A program made the translations under genes and the position numbers. Under the pieces are notes generated by a model. The model had not been told where the DNA came from. It ran no database searches and saw only the letters and a program-made list of their open reading frames with translations. Below, piece by piece: positions 53,283 through 64,000 of a stretch of 64,000 nucleotides of DNA. This DNA comes from Pristionchus mayeri (lineage: Eukaryota > Nematoda > Chromadorea > Rhabditida > Neodiplogasteridae). The DNA lies in assembly GCA_036245805.1 (NCBI GenBank), contig BTRK01000001.1:8804001-8868000 (forward strand). Direction: 5' to 3'. Position 1 is the stretch's first letter. Every line of letters begins with the position of its first letter.

Positions 53283-56200
53283 CTACGCGTCGTCGGCGTC
53301 CTCGTTGTAGAGGAGCTCTTCGCTCTTCTGCGTCCGCTCCTCGGGCGGTTCCGAATTCTGCGCGGCATCGCGCTCACGACGCATCTCCGTCTGAAAGGAG
53401 ACAGGAGTTAACTCATTAGGACTTGCACAACAACAAGATTATACTCAGTTCAATTTTACTGATCAAAATAACCAGGCCGTGAAATATTGAAATATTGCCT
53501 ATTCACTTAATAATATGAACCACTGAAGCGCCAATACGCAAGTTGGGAAACGACATATCTATCAAATAATTTCACCAACGTTACCACGCCACCGTAATCC
53601 CTCGGATGCCGTACCTTGAGATCAGCATAGCTGAGTGCGCTCTTCTTGAAGGGTGGCGAGGAGGTATTGGAGAGGGCGTTGTCAGAAGAAGCCGTCGAGA
53701 GGGGAGGAGAGGAAGTGCACGAGGTGCCTGAGGGGAAGGTGATTACGGTGTGTTTAGGGGGACTGATGTAGGGAGTGATGAAAGGGAGCCCATTACTGAA
53801 TTAGGTAGCATACTAAGCAAACGATTTTTCTAAATTCCAACTTCATCCCATCGATCGACAAAAAATGAGTAATTTTCGATATAACCCCGAAGCCGAATCA
53901 AGAACGCGGGTAACATCAGTACGTATGTCGTATCGATGAAGCGCCGATCGAACATGTTAGAAAAAAAAGTGCGAAAAAGCATAAAAAATCGCGAATTATT
54001 ATGCTTTCTCTATCATTGAATCGTAATATCAGCATTGCCCTTCATCAAACTAGCATATGCCATCAGTGCAGCAGGGAACTCACGGGGGCTTTGCGAAATT
54101 CGCTCGAAAAACCTGCGGACCCATTTCTTTTACACAACATTACAGTACAATCTCAAATTCTAATTCCCCATCTCCTCTAAATAGCGTGTAACTTGTTAAG
54201 TATTACCCTCTCAATTACAGTAACTCGGCCCTCACATACAGACGTTCGCCTCTTCGGGCCATTCTCACAGCCCTACTCTTGCCTATCTCAGAGCCCCTCT
54301 CACCTGCAGCAGCTGCAGCAGTCGCAGTGGGCGGGACTGCGGCGGCGCGCGAGTTGTACGACAGGGAGTACATGGAGAAGTCGGAGTCGCCCGTGATCTC
54401 CTGGAAGAATTATCGATTGATCTACCCTAATCTCGGCGCATTATTATTCATATTTTGATCATACTCATAAAGCCAACCCAATTCCAAATTAATTGTCATT
54501 CTTCTATTCGCCCGTTACCGTACCTTCTCGACCTTCAACCATGGCGGGAGTGCTGGTTCGGGGTCGCCGACGGGCTTCGTGGTGTACGTCTCCAGAATCA
54601 TCAGTCGCTTGCCGAGGCAAGCAGGAGGGAGAGGATCCACGTAGATGTCCAGGTTGAAGTACTGTAAAGGGGAAGGGTGATATCGATTGATTGAGTACTG
54701 TAGGCATTAATTGATTGGAAACTGAAGCTATTTTTAAGGAAAATAATATTTTAGTTTTTTCGAATAGCTTATGAGAGAGTGAGTGAACATTTTTGTGTAG
54801 ACGCTTGGCACTAGCTAAAAATCGAATTCCTCCAAAATTGGCATACATGTAGCACTCAGTGAGTATAGCTCATCCATGGCTTATTTGGTGTTCTAGATCA
54901 CGCATTTAGAAATGCGCTGCACTTTCTTCCAAAAACTTCAATTTTCGAACTTTGACATTTCTTAATCGATCAGAACGAGATATATCTCTAAAAATGCAGA
55001 ATATTCTAATGATTGTGCCTGCCAAGTGCGACAGCAATTGGACTAAAACTGTTGCGAAAAAAATGAAAAGTTGATAAATTTTACGTTTTTTTAATTATAT
55101 ATAATAATTATATATAGATATATCTCGTTCGGATGGAAGGGTCTAGAAAGTTTTGAAGTTTTAAATTTGTAGTTATGGATACTAACTATCTATTAAATTA
55201 ATATAATTAAAATCAAAAAATAAAGTTTTTAGAAAACGGCAAACAACGGCCGGCAACTTGAAATAAAATCAGTTTTTAATAAGGACCTGCCTACCGTAAC
55301 CCAAAACAGAACTGGAGGGCAGGTCTTCTAGGGTTACCCTAGAACACGGGGAACTCGATGAGATAAATCCTCCAGAACCAGTTGTTTTTCGAAATGCATC
55401 CGCGCGCGCCAGCGCGCTATTGTTAAATAATGGCGAGATATTACGGTAGCTTTTCAACGTCAGCGCGCTGGCGCGCGCGGATGCCTTTGGAAAAACAATT
55501 GGATCTGGGGGATTTATCTCATCGAGTTCTCCGTGTAGGGTAACCCTAGAACACCTGCCCATCCAGTTCTGTTTTGGGTTACGGTAGGCAGGTCCTTATT
55601 ACAAACTGATTTTATTTCAAGTTGCCGGCCGTTTTTTTTCGTTTTCTAAAAACTTTATTTTTTGATTTTAATTATATTAATTTAATAGATAGTTAGTATC
55701 CATAACTACAAATTTAAAACTTCAAAACTTTCTAGACCCTCCCATGCGAACGAGATATAATTCAAAAAACGTAAAATTTATCAACTTTTCATTTTTTTCG
55801 CAACAGTTTTAGTCCAATTGCTGTCGCACTTGGCAGGGACAATCATTAGAATATTCTGAATTTTTAGAGAAGTAACTCGTTCTGATCGATTAAGAAATGT
55901 CAAAGTTCGAAAATTGACGTTTTTGGAAGAAACTGCCGCGCATTTCTCAATGCGCGATCTAAAACACTAAATAAGCCACGCCTGACAAGGAAAGGTCGTC
56001 TTGTGTCCATCGCCTTTTCGCAAATGCTCAAAGCGCCTAACTAGAGTATCGTCTGGGAAGCCTGATAGTGTTCTCCATTTTTGCGGAGGAGCCCTGAGGG
56101 CTGAGAAAAATCAATAATTGTAATTTCCCGGGGTGCTCATCTACGCTTTCAACCGTTCCCTTACCAACTGCCTTGTGGTTGAGTGGTAAAGTGCCCGACT

Positions 56201-59200
56201 AGTAATCCAATGAACCTGGGTTCGATGTCCCCAAGATGTTTTAGATTTTTGCTCCCTTCGAATGCAAGTTTTTGACATCAAGAATTGCATGATGGGACTT
56301 CTACCCTATTAAAATACGACTCCATTCGAGGAGCTAATGAGCAACTCAAGGGGTGATGAGTTATGGAAAGGGCCTCCGAAGATATTTTTTCGAAGAAATA
56401 TGTGCAATTGCATTAGCTCCTGAAATTGAGCCATAATAGGCTAAAAGCCCCATCATGCAATTCTTGATGTCAAAAACCTGCATTCGAAGGGAGCAAAAAT
56501 CTAAAACATCTTGGGGACATCGAACCCAGGTTCATTGGATTACTAGTCGGGCACTTTACCACTCAACCACAAGGCAGTTGGTGAGGGGACGGTTGAAAGC
56601 GTAGATGTGCACCCCGGGAAATTACAATTATTGATTTTTCTCTGCCCTCGGGGCTCCTCCGCAAAAAATGGAGAACACTATCAGGCTTCCCAGACGATAC
56701 TCTAGTTAGGCGCTTTGAGCATTTGCGAAAAGGCGATGGACACAAGACGACCTTTCCTTGTGAGCTATACCCACTGAGTACTACATGTATGCCAATTTTA
56801 GAGGAATTCGATTTTTCGCTGGTGCCAAACATATGTTCATTCAATCAGATAGTCTCTCTTACCGAACGAGATCAAAAGTGCCTTCATAGTCTTAACTTTG
56901 ACCAAAGTGTGGAACACGAGTTCTCACTGACCAATTAAAAATTTTTGTGAATCAAAAACACAAACAATTCTTGATGTCCCGCATCATTATCGAAATCACT
57001 TTTGACTGCCAATGCCCTAATATTCATCCTAGTACCTACCGTACTCGTTCTCTCCATTTCCACCGTACCCTCACCTGTGTTCCGTGGGAGAAGCACCGAC
57101 GCAGCTTGTGGATCGTCTGTCGCTGTTTGTCCTTCAGTCGGTAGTAGCTCTGGTAGTCCTGAAAAGAAAATTATTTATGATAGAAATTAACGACGATCGC
57201 AGAAACCTCTCTGGATATTTCAAAAAGTTTAGATTTTCCTGGAATACCTCTACTAATTGGTTGGAAATAGACATTTTTTGAATTGAGAAAAACTCCTAAT
57301 CCAAATTGAATATGTTTCCCACCACAGTATTACATGGACGTCAATGCATAATTTCACCGGGTAACAAAAGAAAAAAAGCAATAGGCTTTAGACTGATTAT
57401 TCCGTCTCCGTCGGCGCAAAAATTCCTGGTTCTCTATATAGATGTACTCTCAATCACAATCTAACTGGGCAATAGGGATCACTAAATAAACTAGACAAGC
57501 TGGCTTGGATGTGCCTACAATAACGATTCGCTGTTAAAAATTCCGGGATTAAGCCGACGTGAAAAGCCGTCACTAATCTACATTACACCACTATTTCCTC
57601 CGTCTTCCTTTATGTATCCTCACAGTACCCCTACCGTACCTTCATGCTCAGCTGCATTCTCGTCTCGATGATTCCGTTGGTGGGCGCGAAAGTTCGCGTC
57701 GTCAGCGTGTAAGTCGTACGGTTGTTCTGACAACGAGAACGAAGACGAACTTGCTGCAAGGAAGGATATATTATTAATTATTAGGCGAATTATTTTTTTA
57801 AAGTTTCTTCGAAACGGAAACACTGAACCTCACGGACATCAATAATATTCACCCCGAGAGTGGTGTATGAATCTGCCGAGTCTTACTCACCATAGCAGAG
57901 CTCACTATGGAATAACTACGTCATTAAAAGATATGGTTTAAGGTTTTAATATTTGCACATAAATTGCCTTTGCCAGAAGTTTCGTTTTATTAATTTTTGG
58001 GAAGATAAAATGCACAGAAATCAAAGCTTTCGAACTCCAACTATATTCAACGTAATACTGATGCACTGATCCACCTTTCGGTGCATTCAATCGAAAAAAT
58101 CAATGGCTCCGATTTGACAGTGGCAACCCCTAATTTCAAAAGAACAAAGATCAAAGATAAATCTCCCTCTCTCTCACCTGCATTCCCTTGTTCTCCGCCA
58201 TGAGGTAGTCGTGCTTGACCTCGAACTCCTCGAATTTGTCGAATGCTGACTCGTCGTAGTCGAGCACCAGCCACTTCCGCTTCCTGCAGACAGTATTGGG
58301 GAAACGAATTTATAGGTGATATTGATTTTGCACGAGCAACCGTTGGGCTATTGCTTTGACTCAAATATTCTAAATAATAACACACCCATAAAACCGGAAA
58401 CTCACTTGGAGTTGAGCTTGAGTCGATCGGAGACCTCGACTCCGGCACGATCAGAAATCACCTGTGATAGATATTATAACTCAGAATATTCATTCGAAGA
58501 GGAAATGACAACCTGAATACAGTATCCCTCCAGTGCCCCTACTGTACCCTAACACAATCCTCACCTCTATCAATCTCCTGATTTTGTCCTCGAACGAGGG
58601 CGTCTCTGCGTTGTCGATCACATCCACATAAGGATGTCCGAGCCACGCCTTTAATAACATCAATTCCATAACATCATTTTTTTAAAATCAATAAATCAAT
58701 AATCTCACCGTTCTCGTCTTCTTGTCCATCTCCATCGCTTGCGCGATTCCTTCACTGCGCGTCTTGTTGTTCGCCTAGACAATCAATACATTAATATACC
58801 GCAATTATTGATTTTTAAATTCAATCTACCGTACCTGCGTGTAGTACTTCTCGGCGCCGTCGGCGGCAGTCACCAGATGCACCACCTACAGGGAATCATT
58901 AGAATTCAGGACACCTTTGCTAGAACATTTCACAGTAATAAGGAATTGGTGATTCCAGCGCATGCCGGCTCAGCGTTTCAACTAGTACTCAATAGTCAGT
59001 AATTTACCTTTTCTGCAATCACTTTCAAGAGGTCTCCGAAAAAATATTTTCATTATTTGCTAGAAAGAGCCATACACTTTGGCCTTGCAAGTTTAGCGTT
59101 TTCACATAATCGTATCGCCATCTATACTATAGAACTCAACTATCTTCGTCACCTGATCATATCTGTTCTCCCTCATGTTGAACTGCTCCAGTCCGCACTC

Positions 59201-62200
59201 CTTGATCATCTTGTGCCACGATTCCTCATCGATGTACGCAGAGGGATCCATCGCGCCTCTGAGATTAATATTAATAATATTTTAAAATACATTATTTATT
59301 TTAAGATACTTTCCTCAAGTGAACGTAAGTGCGATAAAAAAACAATTCAAGAATTGATCAGACATAAAATTTTCGAACACCCCCGTCAGTTTCTCGTTCC
59401 ATCGCTAGCCTAACTCTTCTGACGAAGCGGGATCTCCGATACCATATTGTACCTGTGCCAAGATTAAATAGCTTACCTATCACATATGATGAGCACTCTC
59501 TTCTTCTGCTCGAGTTCCGCCTGATGGAAGAAGACCTGCAATTACTCTAATTACTCTCTGATTTTATTCATCAAAACGAGGACACCTTCCTTGGTAAATG
59601 TTTCCCAGTGGGATCCCTGCAGGCTATCAACGAGGAATTTCCATTGTCATCCCACTGGAATATTTTACCAGTCCCGGTTTTCGGAGAGCGCCCAACACAC
59701 TTCTTACAATTAGAGTACCAGTTTCTGTAAATCCTGTCTTTGCGGCTGAACTAGTCGCACCTTCTCGGATTCTCGCTTTTCCCTTGCAAATCAACTATTC
59801 CTTTCATTATCCCCTTGCTTGCATTTCCTCGAATTCCGTGTCGAAAACAATCTTATCTTGATCCACCATCAAACGTCATCGTTTCTCTACCACCAATCCC
59901 GTGACTTTCCCATTATCTCGCTGCTAAAATCATCGCCTAAAAAGCCCTCGACTCCAGGAATAACCGACCCCAAATGCCCCCATTTCAGCCCATTTTCAGT
60001 TCAAACTTCGCAATTCCTTCTCGAATCCCCCTTCATTCTACAAACTTTGTCATTGGTCAGCCTGTGCTAGATATCAGGCGTTTCAAAGAGACCCAGACAG
60101 CATTCCTTCCCTTCAGTTCACTCCAATCCCTCCAATTTCTTATCTCGGCCGCGCATCTTTTTACTACTAAGCAAATTCTGCCACCTCTTATCGCGATTGT
60201 AACTAGAGAGAGTAGCGATCTCTGTTTATCTCCCGTTCAGGGGTGTGCTAAAAGTTTCCCGCACTCCTCATTTTCCATGCTCTCTCGTCGCTCGGCCTGG
60301 CGAGAGAGCACGGGAAATGAAGAGTGCGGGAAACTTTTTGCACACCCCTGCTCCCTTTCACTCACTCTCTCACTCCCTCTGAGGCAAGCAAGGGAGAACA
60401 GTGGGAGTTGAGTAGACATTTGACGAGTCTGACTAGTCTGTCTCTCTCTATTTACCACACTCTTTCGTTTATGAGACAGAGCGAGACCGAAGAGATCATT
60501 TCACCACCGGTCAAACGACGTCCAACTCAATTCTCATCAGATTGGACCATAAGAAAACATGAAGACACCAATTCAACTGGTCATCTCTGACCCCTACGGC
60601 ATCTATCTCGGTGCTCTTAAGCAGCCCATTTAGAACATATTCCCCTCACAAACTAGCTTCTGCCATATTTTATAGCTCGTGGTAGCATGAAAAGGACACG
60701 CAAGATGCTAAATAATTCCTTCTCAAATGCATACACGCTCATATCCCCTTTCCACCTTCCGAGAACCGCTGGCCGGACAAGGATAAGGGATCTTTTCTAA
60801 AGAACGAAGCCTTTCGGTTCTCCGTCATAGATAATCTGTGATAATATACTGCGAAAGAAGGAAGCCGACTGGGGCTTCGCTCCCGAGTGTCTTTGATTTC
60901 CTGATTCGAGAGAAGAAGAGCGACATATTCAGATGTGTGATCACTTTGTGATCATCTGAATAGTGTCCAAGGAATGTCGGCGATTTTTCGCATGATCTCC
61001 CAAGAAATGTATAGCACAATCCATCAATAGGCCATGTTTTGTAACCATGGTTGCCTTTCATTTGTGGTAGATCTCCCAGACAAAAACACAATCATCTTGC
61101 TGGTTGTCCAGGATATCACATACAATGTCACATGGATTTCAACACAGTCTCCAGAAATTCTCCAGTGATTCATCCCACTCTTTTTGCTGTACAACACCGC
61201 GATATCATCTGACTGTATGTCCATGAAGCTCCCTCCATCTCTCCTGGAGCCTTGAATCTCCCCTGCCTCTCCCACGCCTTCGGCACACGGACACGCATCA
61301 ATCAGCGATTAGCCCCATGCCTTGTTATCTTTTCCGATCACTTCCCGTCACTTCTAGCAAGCATCCATCACCCTCACACCTTCAATCATAGGCATTGTAC
61401 ACATTTGACCGCTGTCACTCACGCAAAATCGCAGCAGGAGCCGTCTCTAGCCATCTTCACACCCCATGACAGTCTACGATAATATCGGCAAAACTTCGGC
61501 TGTCCATCAAGGCTTTGCATACCGTCAGTGCTTTGAGTACCTATCGCAGCATAACATCCGCTGGAGATTTTCAACTGAAGAAATTCAGAGTGGAAATTTT
61601 TTTCAGTTTTTCGTATTTCAACTTTCACTATTGCAGCACATCTATCCAGGCGCTAGAGGGCTAGCTAAAAAAATGGAAGAGGCAAAGCCATAGATCCTCA
61701 CCGAGATCATCGCTATCAGTGACTACAGCTAGCCGCTACTCCGCGTGTAAACAATCGCTTGCTCATCACTTTTCTTTGTATCATCATTCTCACGATTATC
61801 GCCTCCCTTCTGGAGCCGGCAATCTCCGGCTCACGAAAATAACAAGCAAACAAGCCAGTGTCCTGGATCTTCCCCATATGATCCATCGCTGTTAGGCACC
61901 GCTAAAGACCATTGGAAATAGTGGCACACAGTAATGGTTGGCCTATAAAAAACAGACGGTCCATGTCCACTCGTGGACAACAGATAGGAAAGGAGAGGTG
62001 TGAAAATACTGCGCAAGTCTTTGATCTCACCGACGGATCTCGGTTGCACTATGACATGAAAAGGAACCCGCGCGCAGGAAAGAGCAATTACAACAGATCT
62101 CTCATTGGGACACAAAAATTGATACTGAAAAATCGATATTCCCGAGCTACCGTAACCCTTTTCCCTCAAGACTCACATCCTCAATCCTGACGAGCGTCAG

Positions 62201-63562
62201 CAGGAGGTCCTTCTGGAACTCGTAGGCCTGCTCCTGCGTGAGCTCGGCGAACTTGACTCCTGTAGGGAAAATCGATAATGATGCCGTGATTGTCAGGGAA
62301 ATGCAATAATAGAAAGAAACCGTACCTCCGCTGAGGAGTACGGTAGCCGTCTCAGGCACCGTGTACACCTTCCAGCCCATGTTCTCGAAGAAGGTCGCGA
62401 GACGTTCCTGCGAATGTATCTCGATTTCGACGTTTAGGAAATCGCACAATTAGTGTCTGCACTTCGCGCACCACAACTCTTTGAAACGTGATCTAAAAAC
62501 CAACCTGGCCAGTGGTCTTGCCGCCGCAGGGACCACCTGTCAGAACCACCTGCAATCGATTGGATTACGGTAGCAGGGTTACGGTATCCGGCATACCGAT
62601 ATCGATTATTTTCTGCAAGAAAATATAGACCAAAAATGTTATTTTTTTATACACTAATCCGCACCTGATCCAATACCGATCACCATTCCAAACTAATTCA
62701 ACCTATCTTTGAAACCGAAACAAACCGGTGATCGACCGGCAATCAAATATGGCATTTTTTGGCATTTCATCGATCAAACGGGTCCGTAAATTGGAAACCA
62801 TCAGTTATCGATAGGTGGAGCTACCGTAACCGTACCTTGTACACGCGTTTGCGCTCCACCTGCTGCGACATCGTGCCTGCTAGGACTGCGCCGGCGCGGG
62901 TGCTCGCTTCTCTGGCAATTAATCGATTGCTACCGTAACCGAATGTTGACTATTGTGCACTGATACCTCTTCCCTCTCATTTTCCATGATATTTCCTCAT
63001 TCTATACGGTCTAGTGCAAGAAGCGTTACATAAAGATCAACACCCTCAGCTACCGTACCTGTGTCCGGGGCTACAGTAACCCTCGTCGGAAGGGCAAGAT
63101 GAGCTGAGCACGGAATCGGCTGCAGTAGCTGCAATTAGCTACGGTAATCAATCGATAAACCAGTTAAAGTAATCAATCAATTGATCTACCTGAGCTGTCG
63201 CGGTCGACCGAGTGAGAGTGCGCGTGCACGGGAATGCCGATGCCTGCAGAATTTCCGTCTCACTCAATCCTTTTCATACGATCTATTTTCAATAGCTTCA
63301 ATTCATGAACGGATCTCACAAGTAGTAGAAAATCATCAATATTATACGAGTTTCCACCCGGTAAATAAATGCTTCTTATCCGCATCAAACATAATTATGA
63401 AAAGGGAAAGAGGACATGAGATCATGTCGTTTTCGTAAAAGACTACATTTCTGCTCATAGCAAAGTGCATGTTTAGCCCGAATGAGACCATTTGCTCACC
63501 AATGCCTCCGCTGCCGACGCCCACCTCGATCTCCACCGGGTCCACGAGCGAGATCGTGTCGC
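53283..63562 (-). CDS. TTD14-like GTP-binding (AAA_28) and CYTH-domain protein, 5' partial
   Basis: Drosophila TTD14 binds GTP and phosphoinositide and is needed for TRPL channel trafficking; that is family knowledge. Twenty exons give 547 aa in the window: 63500-63562, 63190-63243, 63059-63119, 62836-62911, 62505-62549, 62326-62407, 62177-62259, 59477-59535, 59153-59258, 58835-58885, 58709-58774, 58565-58648, 58406-58461, 58178-58283, 57640-57753, 57075-57158, 54524-54661, 54304-54400, 53615-53727 and 53283-53390. All phases close. The P-loop GGPCGGKTT is at about residue 89, with [15 protein letters not shown] at about 170 as Walker-B-like/switch sequence. A CYTH-like region spans about 295-445 ([29 protein letters not shown]). 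The tail is Ala/Ser/Thr rich and acidic, ending NEDADDA. Residues 1-72, before an internal [12 protein letters not shown] start, are an unrecognised extension. Intron 7 is 2.6 kb, and intron 16 holds nested foldbacks. Confidence 0.9.
54885..55985. repeat. Inner foldback 1
   Basis: The arms at about 54885-55435 and 55445-55985 pair through AATTGGACTAAAACTGTTGC, through TAAGGACCTGCCTACCGTAA and through CGCGCGCGCCAGCGCGCT at the core. The loop near 55425-55460 contains TATTACGGTAGC. The GC-rich core inside AT-rich arms is unusual for the region. Confidence 0.85.
55987..56762. repeat. Inner foldback 2 with tRNA-like heads
   Basis: The left arm begins AAGGAAAGGTCGTCTTGTGT and the right arm ends ACACAAGACGACCTTTCCTT. 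Both arms contain a tRNA-like stretch in opposite orientation (56170-56240 and about 56507-56582). The centre is near 56370-56400. Confidence 0.85.
56170..56240 (+). other. tRNA-like sequence (Thr-AGU-like), probably a relic
   Basis: The A box TGGTTGAGTGG (56176-56186) fits the pol III consensus, and GGTTCGATGTCC (56219-56230) is a B box with one extra base. The loop CTAGTAA would give anticodon AGT (Thr). The anticodon stem pairs at only two positions and the T stem is poor, so a functional tRNA is unlikely. The mirror copy lies on the other arm of the foldback at about 56507-56582. Confidence 0.5.
60238..60350. repeat. 113-bp palindromic MITE
   Basis: The ends are CAGGGGTGTGCTAAAAGTTT and AAACTTTTTGCACACCCCTG. 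Pairing continues through CCCGCACTC, TCATTTTCC and GCTCTCTCG to a short GC loop near 60290-60300. CAGGGGTG-type ends suit hAT elements, but no clear 8-bp duplication is visible. It lies in intron 7 of the TTD14-like gene. Confidence 0.85.
60351..62176. other. Remainder of the long TTD14-like intron 7
   Basis: No exon, transposon or repeat member was recognised. Short open frames (for example 61252-61482 and 61912-62190) lack recognisable domains. Confidence 0.35.
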
Positions 63563-64000
63563 CTGCAAGTATCGATGCTAAACAGCGTAAGTCTTAGTGG
63601 TATAAAGATATATCCGGAACAGAAAATTCGAGCGCGCTTTTTTCTTTCTCCATCTTCCTCGTTCTGCACTATGAATGTTGTGGCAATAAAAGAGCGCGGG
63701 CGAAGCGCGGAGCTAGAGATCGCGTGGAATCGAGAGAGCGCAGAGCACGATTCGGTGCTAGACAGGCGCGAGAGAGCGTGTGTTTTTGAGAGAGTGCCGG
63801 AGGATGAAAACGTGCGCCGGGGACAGCCTAAACTCTCGCTTTTCCTCCCCCACTCCTCGAACGATCGGCAAAAGAGCAAAGCTAGAGCAGGTTGAAATCG
63901 AGATGATGATGACGTTCAAAGACTTGCTCTCTCAAAATCGCATTATCTCTCGTCGGTCTGAGAACCACTCGATCACGTAAGTGATACCATCCCTCTCATT
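63563..64000. other. Upstream intron of the TTD14-like gene, window edge
   Basis: The acceptor TTGCAG for the first modelled exon is at 63563-63568. Beyond it a GAGAGAGCG-rich stretch (63720-63790) resembles the hairpin family elsewhere. The preceding exon was not found, so it must lie outside the window. Confidence 0.45.

Larger units (their letters stand above)
54730..56880. repeat. Outer foldback with two foldbacks nested inside
   Basis: The outer left arm, about 54730-54885 (TTGGCATACATGTAGCACTC, ATCGAATTCCTCC), pairs with the right arm at about 56757-56880 (GAGTACTACATGTATGCCAA, GGAATTCGATTTTTCGC). Two further foldbacks fill the space between. The outer arms are homologous to inner arms of the 42176-43976 element (both hold CATGTAG and CTTGGCA). 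It lies in intron 16 of the TTD14-like gene. Confidence 0.8.

Noticed and set aside
56170..56240. Functional tRNA-Thr gene
   Set aside because: Anticodon and T stems do not pair well, the B box has an extra base, and the sequence is mirrored on the other arm of a foldback.
57641..57823. Start of the CYTH-region exon at an upstream Met in a longer frame ([14 protein letters not shown])
   Set aside because: That frame runs through the intron; the GCAG acceptor at 57754-57757 and the CYTH motif support the exon 57640-57753.

Overview
This is eukaryotic nuclear DNA, most likely from a nematode. I infer that from compact multi-exon genes with short introns, tc1/mariner, Ty3/gypsy, RTE-like and DIRS/PAT-like transposons, many small inverted-repeat elements, and an intracellular-type immunoglobulin-repeat gene. 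No rRNA gene, CRISPR array or bacterial operon is present. The species cannot be named from the sequence.

Four host genes can be modelled exon by exon, and all their splice phases close. (1) A DEAD-box RNA helicase of the DDX47/Rrp3 family, minus strand, 18730-26921, 16 exons, 494 aa. (2) A protein with three immunoglobulin-like domains, minus strand, 27176-32181, 12 exons, at least 342 aa. (3) A seven-helix membrane protein of unknown family, plus strand, 36715-38432, 10 exons, 301 aa, with CCAAT and TATA boxes upstream. (4) A TTD14-like P-loop GTPase/CYTH protein, minus strand, 53283-63562, 20 exons in the window, with its 5' end beyond the right edge. The first three have housekeeping, contractile/cytoskeletal and membrane character; nothing suggests that the four act in one pathway.

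The rest is repeats and relics. From 0.6 to 14 kb lie decayed partial copies of DDX47 (exons 5, 9, 10, 11, 12 and at least four exon-13 relics). They are interrupted by an apparently intact mariner, a decayed second mariner, a TACCGTA minisatellite and four foldback palindromes. From 14.2 to 17.8 kb is a 5'-truncated Ty3/gypsy element split by a palindromic insertion. From 33 to 41 kb are two dispersed repeat families, an RTE-like LINE tail and a hAT-type MITE. From 41 to 47.4 kb are decayed partial copies of the TTD14 gene, one of whose exons is cut by a 1.8-kb foldback element with 9-bp target duplications. From 47.4 to 50.8 kb is a DIRS/PAT-like remnant with an RNase H region, a 463-bp triplication and a tyrosine recombinase. 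From 51 to 57 kb are more foldbacks, one of them nested and carrying tRNA-like heads.

Two patterns stand out. Both large minus-strand genes have partial, decaying copies of themselves on their 3' side. The heptamer TACGGTA/TACCGTA also recurs throughout: many introns begin GTACGGTA and carry the complementary TACCGTA near the 3' end, so that intron ends could pair.
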